DNA of 64,000 nt from FEN-1297 sp964498065 (GTDB taxonomy: Bacteria; Bacteroidota; Ignavibacteria; Ignavibacteriales; Ignavibacteriaceae): positions 1 to 64,000 of the forward strand of contig CAZCFZ010000001.1 of NCBI GenBank assembly GCA_964498065.1. The letters run 5' to 3'. The notes beneath the pieces were generated by a model. The model saw only the letters and a program-made list of their open reading frames with translations, did not search any database and was not told where the DNA came from. The position numbers and the translations under genes were made by a program. Below are positions 8,294 to 17,687 of this stretch, one piece after another; the stretch's first letter is position 1; each line of letters begins with the position of its first letter.

Positions 8294-9154
8294 TTAATTT
8301 TCAATATTGATTGAAAAATGTCTATCCTCCGTTTTTCCGTTTGATTGAATTTTATTTAATTCAAAATCAGGATAGTGAATTCTCATAAATCCCTTAATCT
8401 TGGAAATAAGACTCTCTCCTTGAGATTTCAACTTCATATTTAAATCGGAGGAATTTTTTATGTAATCTATATCATTCTTAACAGCATTGTACATTAGATG
8501 CTTTACAGACTGGAGACTATCGTAATCAGGGCAACGTTGAATAAAATCATAGAAAATTAAAAACGAAAGCGGCCAGGAATCCCAATTACTTTCCCATTCC
8601 CGGGTAATTTTTTTTGATATAACTAAAGCTGCATATGAATTGAAGTTTAAGGCATCCTTCATATTACGGACAAAATTAATATTTTGGTGAAGTATTTCTC
8701 TTTCTATACTTAACCTATCGGAAATGTCGGAAATTTTCAAAACTGCGTATAATCGGTTTGCTTCATATACATAATAATCAGCAAGCATATCCATTTTTGA
8801 AATTTGGAATTTTACTTCCATCGACATTCTCACTTTTATAGGATTCCCGTTAACCTTTGCAGGTTCAAAAACGAGGTTATTACAATATTCTATTGCGGAA
8901 TTATCTAAGATTTTTGATCCTGCCGATTGTAAAATACTAACGTTGGAAACTTTGCCGTCTTTATTAATATTGAATAACATTTTCGCATTACCGGTGAAGG
9001 AATTTTCCTGTGCAAATCTTGGATACATTAAACGGGGATGATTTAATTGGATAGGCGGAGTATAATTTTGCTCTCCGATTATATTTGAATTATAACCGCA
9101 TGATAAATTTATGACCATCAATAATATTAACAACAAACCTGCATTTCTAATCAT
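8294..9154 (-). CDS. Lipoprotein with TonB C-terminal domain and helical tail
   Basis: A 286-residue lipoprotein: the signal ends in a lipobox (INLSCG, lipidated Cys19). Residues about 37-118 form a TonB C-terminal domain (HPRLMYPRFAQENSFTGNAK, GKVSNVSILQSAG, NLVFEPAKVNGNPIKV). The remaining 165 residues are charged and predicted helical with no family I recognise. Because the anchor is a lipid and there is no ExbB/D-binding transmembrane helix, it cannot be a normal energy transducer. Its ATG is preceded by GGGAGGG. It lies between fecR and the STN/TonB_C gene, 96 bases after fecR and abutting the next gene, so it is probably co-transcribed with them. Confidence 0.78.
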   Translation of the reverse strand: MIRNAGLLLILLMVINLSCGYNSNIIGEQNYTPPIQLNHPRLMYPRFAQENSFTGNAKMLFNINKDGKVSNVSILQSAGSKILDNSAIEYCNNLVFEPAKVNGNPIKVRMSMEVKFQISKMDMLADYYVYEANRLYAVLKISDISDRLSIEREILHQNINFVRNMKDALNFNSYAALVISKKITREWESNWDSWPLSFLIFYDFIQRCPDYDSLQSVKHLMYNAVKNDIDYIKNSSDLNMKLKSQGESLISKIKGFMRIHYPDFELNKIQSNGKTEDRHFSINIEN

Positions 9155-9250
9155 AGTTTTACCCTCCCTTATACATTAATTAGATTTTCATTCTAACTTC
9201 GCTTTCGGTAGCGATTTTTCGTATTAATGAGGACACTATCGATTCGATTT

Positions 9251-10270
9251 TTATTTTGATTTTATAAGATATTTTCCGTTTTGTTTTACATATTTAATAT
9301 TCAGGGCCAAACATATCATCGATAATACACTATCTATGCTCATGTCTTTAAACGAACCTGTTAAAGTATAATTCCTCAGGTTATCTCCCTCTATAGCAAC
9401 GGGAACATTATAATATTTTTCCAACTCTCCGGTTATTGAATAAAGCGGAGTTTTATCAAATACCAGATTACCATGAAGCCAACCGAGTAAAAATCCCGTA
9501 TTGATGTTTTCCTGAACAGTAGGCTTTTTATTCCCGACAACAACACTAACTTGGTTTTTCGTTAATCTTACTGCCTTATTACTCTCTCCTTTCGGACAAA
9601 CTTTAACAACACCTTCTCTAACAATAACTTTCGTCTCTCCGCCACGTGACCAAACATCAAACTGAGTTCCAGCGACAGTTGTTTTTGCATTCTGAGTTGA
9701 TACTACAAAAGGAATATTTTTCTTTGCAACGGAGAAAAATGCTTCGCCTTGTAATTTAACTTCACGAATATTACCGGGAAAAGTTTCCGGAAATATAAGC
9801 GTGCTTTCGCTGTTTAAGGTCACGCTTGAACTGTCAGGTAAAAGGATTTGCTTATTTTCCTTGCTAATAGTTGAAACAATCTTAATTAACGGAGTATTTT
9901 CATTTCTATTCAATATAAAAAGCATAGCTGTCAAAAACAGAACTACAGCAGCAGCTACAAATACCGGTTTTAATTTACGTTCAAGTATTAAGTTCTTCCA
10001 ATAAGTAATAAACTTGAATTTCTCACTTTCTTTTCCCGGAACATTTATAGTTTTATATAACTCGTTCCATTCATTTTCCCCATAAGGAATTTCTGTCCCT
10101 TCATAAATCAAACTCTTATCCCAAATCTTTTTAATTTTATCAAATTCAGCTCTATTAGCACTTGATTTATTAAGCCATTCCTTTAATAATTCGCCTTCAG
10201 TCTCGTTTATATTTCCGGATATCGACTTAATACAAAGTTTAAAGTAAGATGATTTTATTTTTTTATTCAT
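9251..10270 (-). CDS. fecR: FecR-family anti-sigma factor with DUF4974 domain
   Basis: A 339-residue single-pass protein. Residues 1-100 are the cytoplasmic sigma-binding part (with EWLNKSSANRAEFDKIKKIW), 103-120 form the membrane helix, about 138-232 form the periplasmic FecR domain (LPDSSSVTLNSESTLIFPE, VKLQGEAFFSVAK, TVAGTQFDVW), and 268-336 form a DUF4974/STN-like domain. Proteins of this type hold an ECF sigma factor inactive until a periplasmic signal arrives. It follows the sigma gene by 50 bases and has an AGAGGA ribosome site. In most Bacteroidota the next gene is a SusC/TonB-dependent receptor; here two TonB_C proteins follow instead. Confidence 0.92.
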   Translation of the reverse strand: MNKKIKSSYFKLCIKSISGNINETEGELLKEWLNKSSANRAEFDKIKKIWDKSLIYEGTEIPYGENEWNELYKTINVPGKESEKFKFITYWKNLILERKLKPVFVAAAVVLFLTAMLFILNRNENTPLIKIVSTISKENKQILLPDSSSVTLNSESTLIFPETFPGNIREVKLQGEAFFSVAKKNIPFVVSTQNAKTTVAGTQFDVWSRGGETKVIVREGVVKVCPKGESNKAVRLTKNQVSVVVGNKKPTVQENINTGFLLGWLHGNLVFDKTPLYSITGELEKYYNVPVAIEGDNLRNYTLTGSFKDMSIDSVLSMICLALNIKYVKQNGKYLIKSK

Positions 10271-10320
10271 TTATTTCTTCCTCTATATAATATTACAGAT
10301 GAATTAGAGAAAACCCTACT

Positions 10321-10869
10321 TTATAAAAAATATTTCCCTAAGAATTTTTTTCTTAAAATATTTACGGCTTTAGACATTCGTTTTTCAACAGCTTTTTCCG
10401 AAATTTCACATATTTGAGCTATTTCATTGTATTTAAAACCTTCTACTCTGCTAAGAAGATATACGATTTTTAGTTTTTCAGGCATATTGTCTAAAGCAGC
10501 CTTAATATCAATCTTTAACTCCATATCACTTTCACCTTGAGAATTCGAATTCTTCTTTATTTCATCTAAAGATATATTTCTCGAAGAATGAAGCGCTTGT
10601 TTATTAATTATTATGTTATGAAGAGACTTAAAAAGATATGCTTTTACAGACTTTTGAGGATTTAGAAGATGCCTTTTAATCCATATACGGACGAATAATT
10701 CCTGCACCATTTCCCGCGATAAATCCATAGAATGCGTATAATATAATGCATATCGTAAAAGCAGAGGAAAGTATTTCAAATAAAACTGTTTAAATGAATC
10801 GGTATCGTTATTTATGATTGCTTTGATTAGAGGTTCATCAGGAAAAATATGATTATTATCTTTCGGCAT
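10321..10869 (-). CDS. RNA polymerase ECF-type sigma-70 factor (Bacteroidota FecI-like)
   Basis: The 182-residue length is typical for this family. Region 2 is readable around LLLRYALYYTHSMDLSREMV through VRIWIKRHLL, and region 4 around LPEKLKIVYLLSRVEGFKYNEIAQICEISEKAVEKRM, a helix-turn-helix that binds the -35 element. There is no region 3, as expected for an ECF factor. It is the first gene of a unit with fecR, so it should be released when FecR senses a periplasmic signal. It probably drives its own operon; the 221-base upstream region would hold that promoter, but I cannot define the motif from one copy. Confidence 0.93.
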   Translation of the reverse strand: MPKDNNHIFPDEPLIKAIINNDTDSFKQFYLKYFPLLLRYALYYTHSMDLSREMVQELFVRIWIKRHLLNPQKSVKAYLFKSLHNIIINKQALHSSRNISLDEIKKNSNSQGESDMELKIDIKAALDNMPEKLKIVYLLSRVEGFKYNEIAQICEISEKAVEKRMSKAVNILRKKFLGKYFL

Positions 10870-11090
10870 TAGATAACAGCCCTTATTTCTTTTATAATTA
10901 TTAATTCCCTCGGCCTTAAACGAATAAATGAACGAATGTATAAGGCTTAAGAAATCCCCTTTACCTTGAATAAATTAAAATTTATACTATTTAAATATAT
11001 AAATAGGTAACTAATAATTTATAAGAATGTTTAACGCAGAGGCGAATTGAATAACTTATTAAAGCTTATGATCCTGTAATTTAGAATGGA

Positions 11091-12170
11091 TTATTTTGTT
11101 TTAAAACCTGCATCCCACATTAATTTCTTAGCCTGCGCTGCAATTGATTCGTTTTCAAATGATATCCTGAAAGTTCCTCCCGTCCCCTCCCTTATCTTTA
11201 GAAGTTCTACATCTTTTATATTTATATTATTTTCAAACATGATAGTGGATAATCTGCTTAAAACTCCCGGTTCGTCTTTTACATAGATAAAAACATCTAC
11301 AAGAGGATTTATAAAACCTTTTGTGTTTTTGGGAATTTCGTCGCGCCGTTTTCTAGCCTTTTCGAATAAATGTTCTATTGCGTTATAATTTCCCGAATTT
11401 ATGTTGTTTTCAATGACAGTCAAATTATCCCTTAATAATTTTACCGCTGTTATTATTTCTTCTCTATTCAACTTTAAAACCGATTCCCAAATATTAAAAC
11501 TGCTCGAGGCAATTCTAGTCATGTCTCTAAAACCGCCGGCTGCAAAATCCAGATAATTAATATTATCGTCGTTATCAAAAGCCGCATTTACAAGACTCAC
11601 AGCAAGAAGCTGCGGAAGATGACTCACCCTTGAGATTACTTTATCGTGAATGTAAGGATTTAGGAACCTAATTCTTGCACCAAGAAGCCTGATTACTTCT
11701 ACCAGTTCATTCATCTTTTCTTTTTCCTTAGAAGTATCGGATATAATGTAAATTGAATTTTCGAATAAGAGTTCATCGGAACTTTCATAACCGCTTGTTT
11801 CTTTACCTGTCATCGGATGTCCGCCGATATAAATTCCTTCGCTGGTCATTGAATTCCACTTTTTTTCAAAAATACCTTTAACTCCGCTTACGTCGGTAAG
11901 GATTGTATTTTTCTTTATTAAAGGCACTATTTTTTCAAAATATTCAAGAGAAAGTTCTGTAGGAAGGCAAAGAAATATTATATCCGAATCAAGACTATCT
12001 TTTATATCCACAATAGTCTCGTCTATGCTTTTTTCTTTTAATGCTGCATCCGTTACTTCGGGAATGTCAAAGCCTTTTATATAAAATGATTGTTTGCTGG
12101 TTTTTAATGCTTTGGCAATTGATCCGCCGATTAATCCCAGTCCGATAATTGAAATGTTTTTTACTGTCAA
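11091..12170 (-). CDS. tyrA: Prephenate dehydrogenase with C-terminal ACT domain
   Basis: NAD-dependent oxidative decarboxylation of prephenate to 4-hydroxyphenylpyruvate on the way to tyrosine. Residues 1-25 carry the Rossmann motif (IIGLGLIGGSIAKAL). The GGHPMTGKETSGYESS segment is the substrate-binding part of the family, and residues near 285-355 form an ACT domain (VKDEPGVLSRLSTIMFENN), a probable tyrosine-sensing feedback module. The start is TTG; no in-frame ATG is available upstream. It follows aroF by 44 bases, so the first enzyme of the shikimate pathway and the tyrosine branch enzyme are probably one transcript. Confidence 0.93.
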   Translation of the reverse strand: MTVKNISIIGLGLIGGSIAKALKTSKQSFYIKGFDIPEVTDAALKEKSIDETIVDIKDSLDSDIIFLCLPTELSLEYFEKIVPLIKKNTILTDVSGVKGIFEKKWNSMTSEGIYIGGHPMTGKETSGYESSDELLFENSIYIISDTSKEKEKMNELVEVIRLLGARIRFLNPYIHDKVISRVSHLPQLLAVSLVNAAFDNDDNINYLDFAAGGFRDMTRIASSSFNIWESVLKLNREEIITAVKLLRDNLTVIENNINSGNYNAIEHLFEKARKRRDEIPKNTKGFINPLVDVFIYVKDEPGVLSRLSTIMFENNINIKDVELLKIREGTGGTFRISFENESIAAQAKKLMWDAGFKTK

Positions 12171-12214
12171 TTTTTATTTAATCTCAATTCAAATTTATAA
12201 AGTTAAAATGTTCT

Positions 12215-13228
12215 TTACATCTTTCTGCCGATTACCTCAGCAATTAATTTAACCTGCTTCATCAACTCCGCGAATTGATCGGGCAGGAGAGCCTGAGGAC
12301 CATCAGACAAAGCTTTTTCAGGGTCATTGTGAACTTCAACCATTAATCCGTCGGCACCGGCAGCTACAGCAGCCCTTGCCATAGGAAGCACTTTATCCCT
12401 CATTCCGGTTGCATGGGAAGGATCGGCTATAACAGGCAAATGGCTCCGTTTATGAACAACAGGAATTGCTGACAAATCAAATGTATTTCTTGTATAAGTT
12501 TCGAATGTTCTGATTCCTCTTTCACAAAGCATTACCTGCCTGTTTCCGTTGGATAAAATATACTCGGCTGACATAAGCCAATCTTCCACAGTAGCAGCAA
12601 GTCCGCGCTTCAGCATTATGGGCTTTGTTGTTTTTCCAAGGTCTCTTAATAAGGAAAAATTCTGCATATTCCTTGCACCGACCTGAAAAATGTCCGTGTA
12701 TTCTTCAACTAATTTTATTTGATTTGATTCCATCACTTCCGTAATTACCAATAGATTAAATTTATCTGCTGCTTTTCTTAGCAGTTTCAATCCTTCTTCA
12801 CCCAAACCTTGAAAAGAATAAGGTGAAGTACGCGGTTTAAAAGCACCTCCTCTTAAAATTTTCGAACCCGCTTTTGCAACAATTTCTGCAATTGTAAATA
12901 TTTGATCTTCATTTTCAACAGAACACGGACCTGCAATCATTATAACTTCATTCCCGCCGATAGACACATCGTTTATTTTAATTACCGTATCATTTTTTTG
13001 AAATGTTCTGCTGGCCAATTTGAAAGGTTCTGTAATTCTATAAACTTCGGCAACACCATCTAAAATTTTAACCTTTCTAATATCAAAATCAGGCTTAACT
13101 CCAATAGCGCCTAAAACTATTTGTTCAACTCCGGTTGATTTATGAACGGCAAATCCGAAATCTTCCAGGTGTTTAATTACATTCTCAATTTGTTTATCAT
13201 TTACATTTTTATCTAAAACAACGACCAC
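12215..13228 (-). CDS. aroF: 3-deoxy-7-phosphoheptulonate (DAHP) synthase, type Ibeta
   Basis: Condenses phosphoenolpyruvate and erythrose 4-phosphate, the entry step of aromatic amino acid synthesis. Residues 1-70 form a ferredoxin-like regulatory domain as in Thermotoga DAHP synthase. The barrel follows, with MIAGPCSVENEDQI, GGAFKPRTSPYSFQGLG, TEVMES, QVGARNMQNF, KPIMLKRG, CERGIRTFE, PVIADPSHATG and GLMVEVHNDPEKALSDG all visible. GTG start with AGGAG six bases upstream. The N-terminal domain probably binds an aromatic amino acid for feedback control. It sits between a DUF1684 lipoprotein and tyrA. Confidence 0.95.
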   Translation of the reverse strand: MVVVLDKNVNDKQIENVIKHLEDFGFAVHKSTGVEQIVLGAIGVKPDFDIRKVKILDGVAEVYRITEPFKLASRTFQKNDTVIKINDVSIGGNEVIMIAGPCSVENEDQIFTIAEIVAKAGSKILRGGAFKPRTSPYSFQGLGEEGLKLLRKAADKFNLLVITEVMESNQIKLVEEYTDIFQVGARNMQNFSLLRDLGKTTKPIMLKRGLAATVEDWLMSAEYILSNGNRQVMLCERGIRTFETYTRNTFDLSAIPVVHKRSHLPVIADPSHATGMRDKVLPMARAAVAAGADGLMVEVHNDPEKALSDGPQALLPDQFAELMKQVKLIAEVIGRKM

Positions 13229-13249
13229 AGTTTTCTCCTGCTAGTTTTT

Positions 13250-13867
13250 CTAATGAAAATTTTTCTCGCCGGCTTTAATAGCCAAGTTAATATGATCTTC
13301 CTTTGACGGAATTGCACATGAATATTTTGCACTGTAAGCGCAATAAGGATTATAAGCTAAATTAAAATCGATTGTGTAAACATAGCTTGTATCGGGATTT
13401 AAATCAAAATCAAGATACCGGCCCACACCGTAAGTTTCATTTCCTGTGGTTTTGTCGGTAAACCAAATTGTGTAATAAACTAAGCCGTTCGTTGAAGTTC
13501 CCTTATAAACATTCAGCTTATACTGCTTATTTTTATAATTTATCAAAACGTATCCGAATCTTATAATTTTTCTTTTCTCTCCCTTCGTGCCAAAAATTAT
13601 TACCGTATCGTTTGTGCCGTACCTATATAATTTACTTTTAAAAACAAAATCCGGATTTACGTCAAAATATTTAAGCGGTTTAAAATGAGCGTTATTATCT
13701 TGATTAAAAGGAGACGAGGGATCATTTTTCATTTCTTCATTTTTCTCCTGCCTAAATTTCTCTATACTATTAATGTATTTTTCCTGTCCCGATGTGTATT
13801 TTTTCCCGCAGGATAAAAATGCGAAAATGATTAAAGTGATTAAAAATGATTCCCAAATACGTAACAT
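13250..13867 (-). CDS. DUF1684-family lipoprotein
   Basis: From the ATG at 13867 the product has a short lipoprotein signal (MLRIWESFLITLIIFAFLSC, then GKKY), followed by a soluble domain of the DUF1684 type: FKPLKYFDVNPDFVF, an all-beta middle, TYGVGRYLDFDL and the conserved NPYCAYSAKYSCAIPSKEDH segment near the C terminus. The function of DUF1684 is not established. An alternative ATG at 13885 would overlap the mutS stop by a few bases, and the frame stays open further into mutS, but the signal peptide argues for the later start. It is probably translated from the mutS transcript and is 21 bases before aroF. Confidence 0.83.
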   Translation of the reverse strand: MLRIWESFLITLIIFAFLSCGKKYTSGQEKYINSIEKFRQEKNEEMKNDPSSPFNQDNNAHFKPLKYFDVNPDFVFKSKLYRYGTNDTVIIFGTKGEKRKIIRFGYVLINYKNKQYKLNVYKGTSTNGLVYYTIWFTDKTTGNETYGVGRYLDFDLNPDTSYVYTIDFNLAYNPYCAYSAKYSCAIPSKEDHINLAIKAGEKNFH

Positions 13868-13877
13868 TACTTTGCCA

Positions 13878-16496
13878 TTAAGCATTGTCTTTAACCTTCT
13901 TTTTAAGTTCACTAAGCTTGTTCAATGCTTCGAGCGGAGTCAGATTATTTATTTCGATATCATTTATTTCGCCCCTAATTTTATCATCTTTTATTTCGAA
14001 TAAATTAATTTGATTTTCATTTTCCCCTTTCAATTTTTTCAGTTTTTCTTTTTTTATTTCATAAGGCGTTAATTCTTTGCTCTCAAGATTTTGTAAAACC
14101 TCTTTTGCCCTGTTTGAGACGAAAACAGGCAGCCCTGCCATTTGAGCAACTTGAATGCCGTAACTGTGATCTGCTTTTCCCACGCTTACTTTATGAAGGA
14201 AAAATACTTTATCGCCGTGTTCCCTTACTTCTACTTTATAGTTTTTAATTCTCGGAAATAATTCGGCCATTTCATTTAATTCATGATAATGAGTAGCAAA
14301 CAAAGTTTTTGCGGCAACATCCGGATTTTCATGCAGGTATTCCGTTATTGCCCATGCAATTGAAATACCGTCAAATGTGCTGGTTCCGCGGCCGATTTCA
14401 TCAAGTAAAATCAAACTTTTGGAAGTTGCGTTATTCAATATATTTGCAGCTTCCTGCATTTCGACAAGAAATGTACTTTCTCCAGCAGCAATATTATCAC
14501 TTGCACCTACTCTTGTAAAAATTCTATCCACAATTCCAATTTGCGCCTTTTTAGCAGGAACAAACGAACCTATTTGTGCAAGCAAAACCATTAATCCAAT
14601 TTGCCTTAAGTAAACGGATTTACCTGCCATATTCGGGCCGGTTAAAATTATTATCTGGTCATTCTCATTATCAACCTTGCAGTCGTTTGCCGTAAACTTT
14701 TCGCCGGGAGGGAGAATCCTTTCAACAACAGGATGTCTTCCTTCAATTATTTCAATTGAATTTCCATCATTTAATTCAGGCTTAACATAATTATATTGTT
14801 CGGCGCATTCTGCAAATGAAATGAAACAATCGAGCATGGCAATCATTCTTGCATTCTGCTGAACAGCTTCCGCTTCGGCTGCAACCGTTAACCTGATTTC
14901 GTTGAAAAGCTGCGTTTCCAGTTCATAAATTTTCTCTTCTGCGTTCAGGATTTTTTCTTCATAATCTTTTAATTCGGGAGTAAGAAATCTTTCCGAGTTA
15001 ACCAAAGTTTGTTTACGTATATAATCCTGCGGAATTTTTTCCTTATGTGCATGGCTTACTTCAATATAATAGCCGAAAACTTTGTTAAAACTTACTTTTA
15101 AAGAAGAAATGCCTGTCCTTTCTCTTTCGGTTTTTTGAAGATTTGCTATCCAATCTTTTCCATGCAATGAGATATCTCTCAATTCGTCCAGTTCAGGGCT
15201 AAATCCGCTTTTTATTACTCCACCATCTGCCATACTGAGCGGCGGAGTATCTACAATAGAACTTTGTATCTTTTCTACAAGCTTATCGAGCGTTATTAAT
15301 TTTACCGAGATTTGAGAAAGCGTTTTAATCTCTGCATTTGATAGATAATCTTTTATTGAAGGAATTTTTTGAAGCGAAGTTTTTAATGCAATTATTTCTC
15401 TTGGATTTGCTCTTCCTGTACAGACTTTTGAAATTAGTCTTTCAAGGTCGCCGATTTCTTTTAATTCATTTATTAGATTTTTTCTCAGCGGTTTATTTTT
15501 TACAAGTTCTTCAACGCTGTCCTGCCGCTTTTTAATCAAGTCTAATTTTCTGAGAGGTGCGGAAATCCATTTCTTCAGTAGACGACCGCCCATAGCAGTT
15601 TCAGTCTTATCTAAAATAGAAATTAAAGATCCTTCCCGTCCTCCGTCCTGCATTGAAAATGTAATTTCAAGATTTCTCTTTGTTGAATAATCCAGAGTCA
15701 TATATTCAGAAGGATTATATGCCGAAACTTTGTTGAGATGTGAAAGATTTTCCTTTTGTGTTTCCTGCAAATAATTTAACACAACTCCGGAAGAGATAAT
15801 CCCAGTTGTAAAATTCTCAATTCCGAAACCTTTTAAATTTACAGTTTTAAACTGCATAATTAAAAGTTCCTTAGCATATTCAAAATTGAAAACCCATTCA
15901 TCAACTTTTGTAATCCTGATTGAAGAATTAACTTTATTTACGATGGATAAAAATTGTTCTTTATCTTTTTTTTGAACGAGTATTTCCGAAGGGGATATGG
16001 ATTCAATCTGCTGCTGCACTAAAGATGAAGGAACTTCATAAGCATAAAATTCACCGGTGGAAATATCGCAGAATGATATACCTGCAATTTCCTCCTTAAT
16101 GCAAACTGCCATCAAATAGTTGTTTTTTTTATGATCCAATATTCGATCTGAGAAAGCCACACCCGGAGTAACCACTTCAATCACTTCCCTTTTAACAATA
16201 CCTTTTGCAAACTTGGGATTTTCGACCTGTTCACAAACAGCTACCCGGTAACCTGCTCTAACCAATTTCGGTAAATAAGTATCAATAGCATGATGCGGAA
16301 ATCCTGCAAGGGGAACATCTTCTGCCGCACCGTTTGCTCGTTTCGTCAAAGTAATCCCCAAAACTTTCGAAGCAATTTTTGCGTCTTCATCAAAAGTCTC
16401 AAAAAAGTCACCCATCCTAAAAAGTAAAATAGTATCGGGATGAGATGCTTTAATCTTACTGTATTGGGTCATTAAGGGAGTTTGCATCATTCTCAT
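13878..16496 (-). CDS. mutS: DNA mismatch repair ATPase MutS
   Basis: The 872-residue protein is full length for MutS1. The mismatch-reading Phe-x-Glu motif is at Phe31-Glu33 (RMGDFFETF), the connector and lever domains follow, and the ABC-type ATPase has Walker A at about 620-627 (GPNMAGKS), Walker B LILLDEIGRGTSTFDG and the FATHYHEL switch. The C-terminal tail ends with a helical LNKLSELKKKVKD segment. It recognises mispairs and small loops and recruits MutL. It starts the unit mutS-DUF1684-aroF-tyrA and is divergent from the hydrolase at 16763. All catalytic motifs are intact. Confidence 0.97.
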   Translation of the reverse strand: MRMMQTPLMTQYSKIKASHPDTILLFRMGDFFETFDEDAKIASKVLGITLTKRANGAAEDVPLAGFPHHAIDTYLPKLVRAGYRVAVCEQVENPKFAKGIVKREVIEVVTPGVAFSDRILDHKKNNYLMAVCIKEEIAGISFCDISTGEFYAYEVPSSLVQQQIESISPSEILVQKKDKEQFLSIVNKVNSSIRITKVDEWVFNFEYAKELLIMQFKTVNLKGFGIENFTTGIISSGVVLNYLQETQKENLSHLNKVSAYNPSEYMTLDYSTKRNLEITFSMQDGGREGSLISILDKTETAMGGRLLKKWISAPLRKLDLIKKRQDSVEELVKNKPLRKNLINELKEIGDLERLISKVCTGRANPREIIALKTSLQKIPSIKDYLSNAEIKTLSQISVKLITLDKLVEKIQSSIVDTPPLSMADGGVIKSGFSPELDELRDISLHGKDWIANLQKTERERTGISSLKVSFNKVFGYYIEVSHAHKEKIPQDYIRKQTLVNSERFLTPELKDYEEKILNAEEKIYELETQLFNEIRLTVAAEAEAVQQNARMIAMLDCFISFAECAEQYNYVKPELNDGNSIEIIEGRHPVVERILPPGEKFTANDCKVDNENDQIIILTGPNMAGKSVYLRQIGLMVLLAQIGSFVPAKKAQIGIVDRIFTRVGASDNIAAGESTFLVEMQEAANILNNATSKSLILLDEIGRGTSTFDGISIAWAITEYLHENPDVAAKTLFATHYHELNEMAELFPRIKNYKVEVREHGDKVFFLHKVSVGKADHSYGIQVAQMAGLPVFVSNRAKEVLQNLESKELTPYEIKKEKLKKLKGENENQINLFEIKDDKIRGEINDIEINNLTPLEALNKLSELKKKVKDNA

Positions 16497-16762
16497 TTTA
16501 TTAAGAAAATAAAAATAGTTTAATATTGATAGAATTTCAATTTAATGAAAAGTTAACATTTCAAAGTACTTATCGTAAATTAATTTTTACTCTATTGCCT
16601 TAATTTGTTTAATAATGTCGATTTTCGTAAATAACTGTAATAAAGTATTTAACTTGATTAGGTGAAAGTTTTTCATATATTTGTCTCTAACTATTCAGCT
16701 AAAATGCGGTTATTTCGAATTTTTAAGATAATTTTGTCATCTATTCTCAACAATTATACTTT

Positions 16763-17485
16763 ATGAAAGAAGATTATCATAAATGGTATTCACAATATCT
16801 CAACAAGGAGATGGAAATGCTCGTTTTCGGGCATGACGGATATCCAATCATATTATTTCCTACTGCCAAAGGAAGATATTTTGAATGCAAGGATTTCGGT
16901 TTAATTGATTCTATTTCAGAGTTTGTAGATTCAGGTAAAATTAAGATTTATTGTCCGGACGGATTTGATTCTGAAAGCTGGTACAACTATGAAATTCACC
17001 CAGCTGACCGTGTAAAGAATTACATTAATTATGAATTAGCAATTCTTTACGACGTAATTGAATTTGCAAAACATGAAACGGAAAAAGAAAAAGTCGGTGT
17101 TGTTGGCTGCGACTTTGGCGGATATCATGCAGTCAACATAGCGATGAAGCATCCTAATTTAGTCGATAACCTAATTTCTATAAGTGGATTGCTGGATATT
17201 AAGCGGTTCATTTGGGGTTATTATGATGATAACTGCTATTTTAATAATCCGAAGGATTTTCTTCCCAATTTAACGGACAATTGGTATCTGGAAAAAATTA
17301 AAAATATGGGAATAATTCTCGGGATAGGTGGAAAAGATGAATATCTTATTCAAAATAAAAATCTCTCTCAAATATTGACATCGAAAAACATTAACAATTG
17401 GCTGGATATTCAGCCTGATTCAAACCACGACTGGGAGTTTTGGAAGCAGATTTTCCCTAAGTATTTAAATGCAATACACTTCTAA
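16763..17485 (+). CDS. Alpha/beta hydrolase (esterase-like) with Asp at the nucleophile elbow
   Basis: A 240-residue cytoplasmic alpha/beta hydrolase of the putative-esterase type (PIILFPTAKGRYFECKDFG, then VGVVGCDFGGYHAVNIAMKH, ISISGLLDIKRF, GGKDEYL, DSNHDWEFW). The nucleophile elbow, normally GxSxG, reads Gly115-Cys-Asp117-Phe-Gly119, so the serine is replaced by aspartate. Candidate partners are Asp192 and His222. Asp nucleophiles are known in haloalkane dehalogenases and epoxide hydrolases, which raises the possibility of different chemistry or loss of activity. The ORF is intact and surrounded by other functional genes, so it does not look like a decaying gene. Substrate unknown. Confidence 0.8.
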   Translation: MKEDYHKWYSQYLNKEMEMLVFGHDGYPIILFPTAKGRYFECKDFGLIDSISEFVDSGKIKIYCPDGFDSESWYNYEIHPADRVKNYINYELAILYDVIEFAKHETEKEKVGVVGCDFGGYHAVNIAMKHPNLVDNLISISGLLDIKRFIWGYYDDNCYFNNPKDFLPNLTDNWYLEKIKNMGIILGIGGKDEYLIQNKNLSQILTSKNINNWLDIQPDSNHDWEFWKQIFPKYLNAIHF

Positions 17486-17687
17486 TTTATCTTCTCAACT
17501 TTTTGATTAACATTTAAATTGATTAAAACTTAATTTATTTTGATGCAATTCGAAAAATTGTTATAATAAAACTAAATCGTTTACTCTTATATTTGACGCA
17601 AGATTTATTATATTATGTATTAAAAGAAATCCTTGTATTAAATAAAATTATTATAGAGTTTAAATTCTAAAAATATTATTACCAATT

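Noticed and set aside
9199..9214. Small hairpin TCGCT-ttcggt-AGCGA followed by T5 on the plus strand
   Set aside because: The T run is on the plus strand, but no plus-strand transcript is expected here; on the minus strand it has no T tail.
17588..17595. TATATTTG box ahead of the GH13 gene, resembling a Bacteroidota -7 element
   Set aside because: No -33 TTTG at the proper distance and such AT-rich strings are frequent here.
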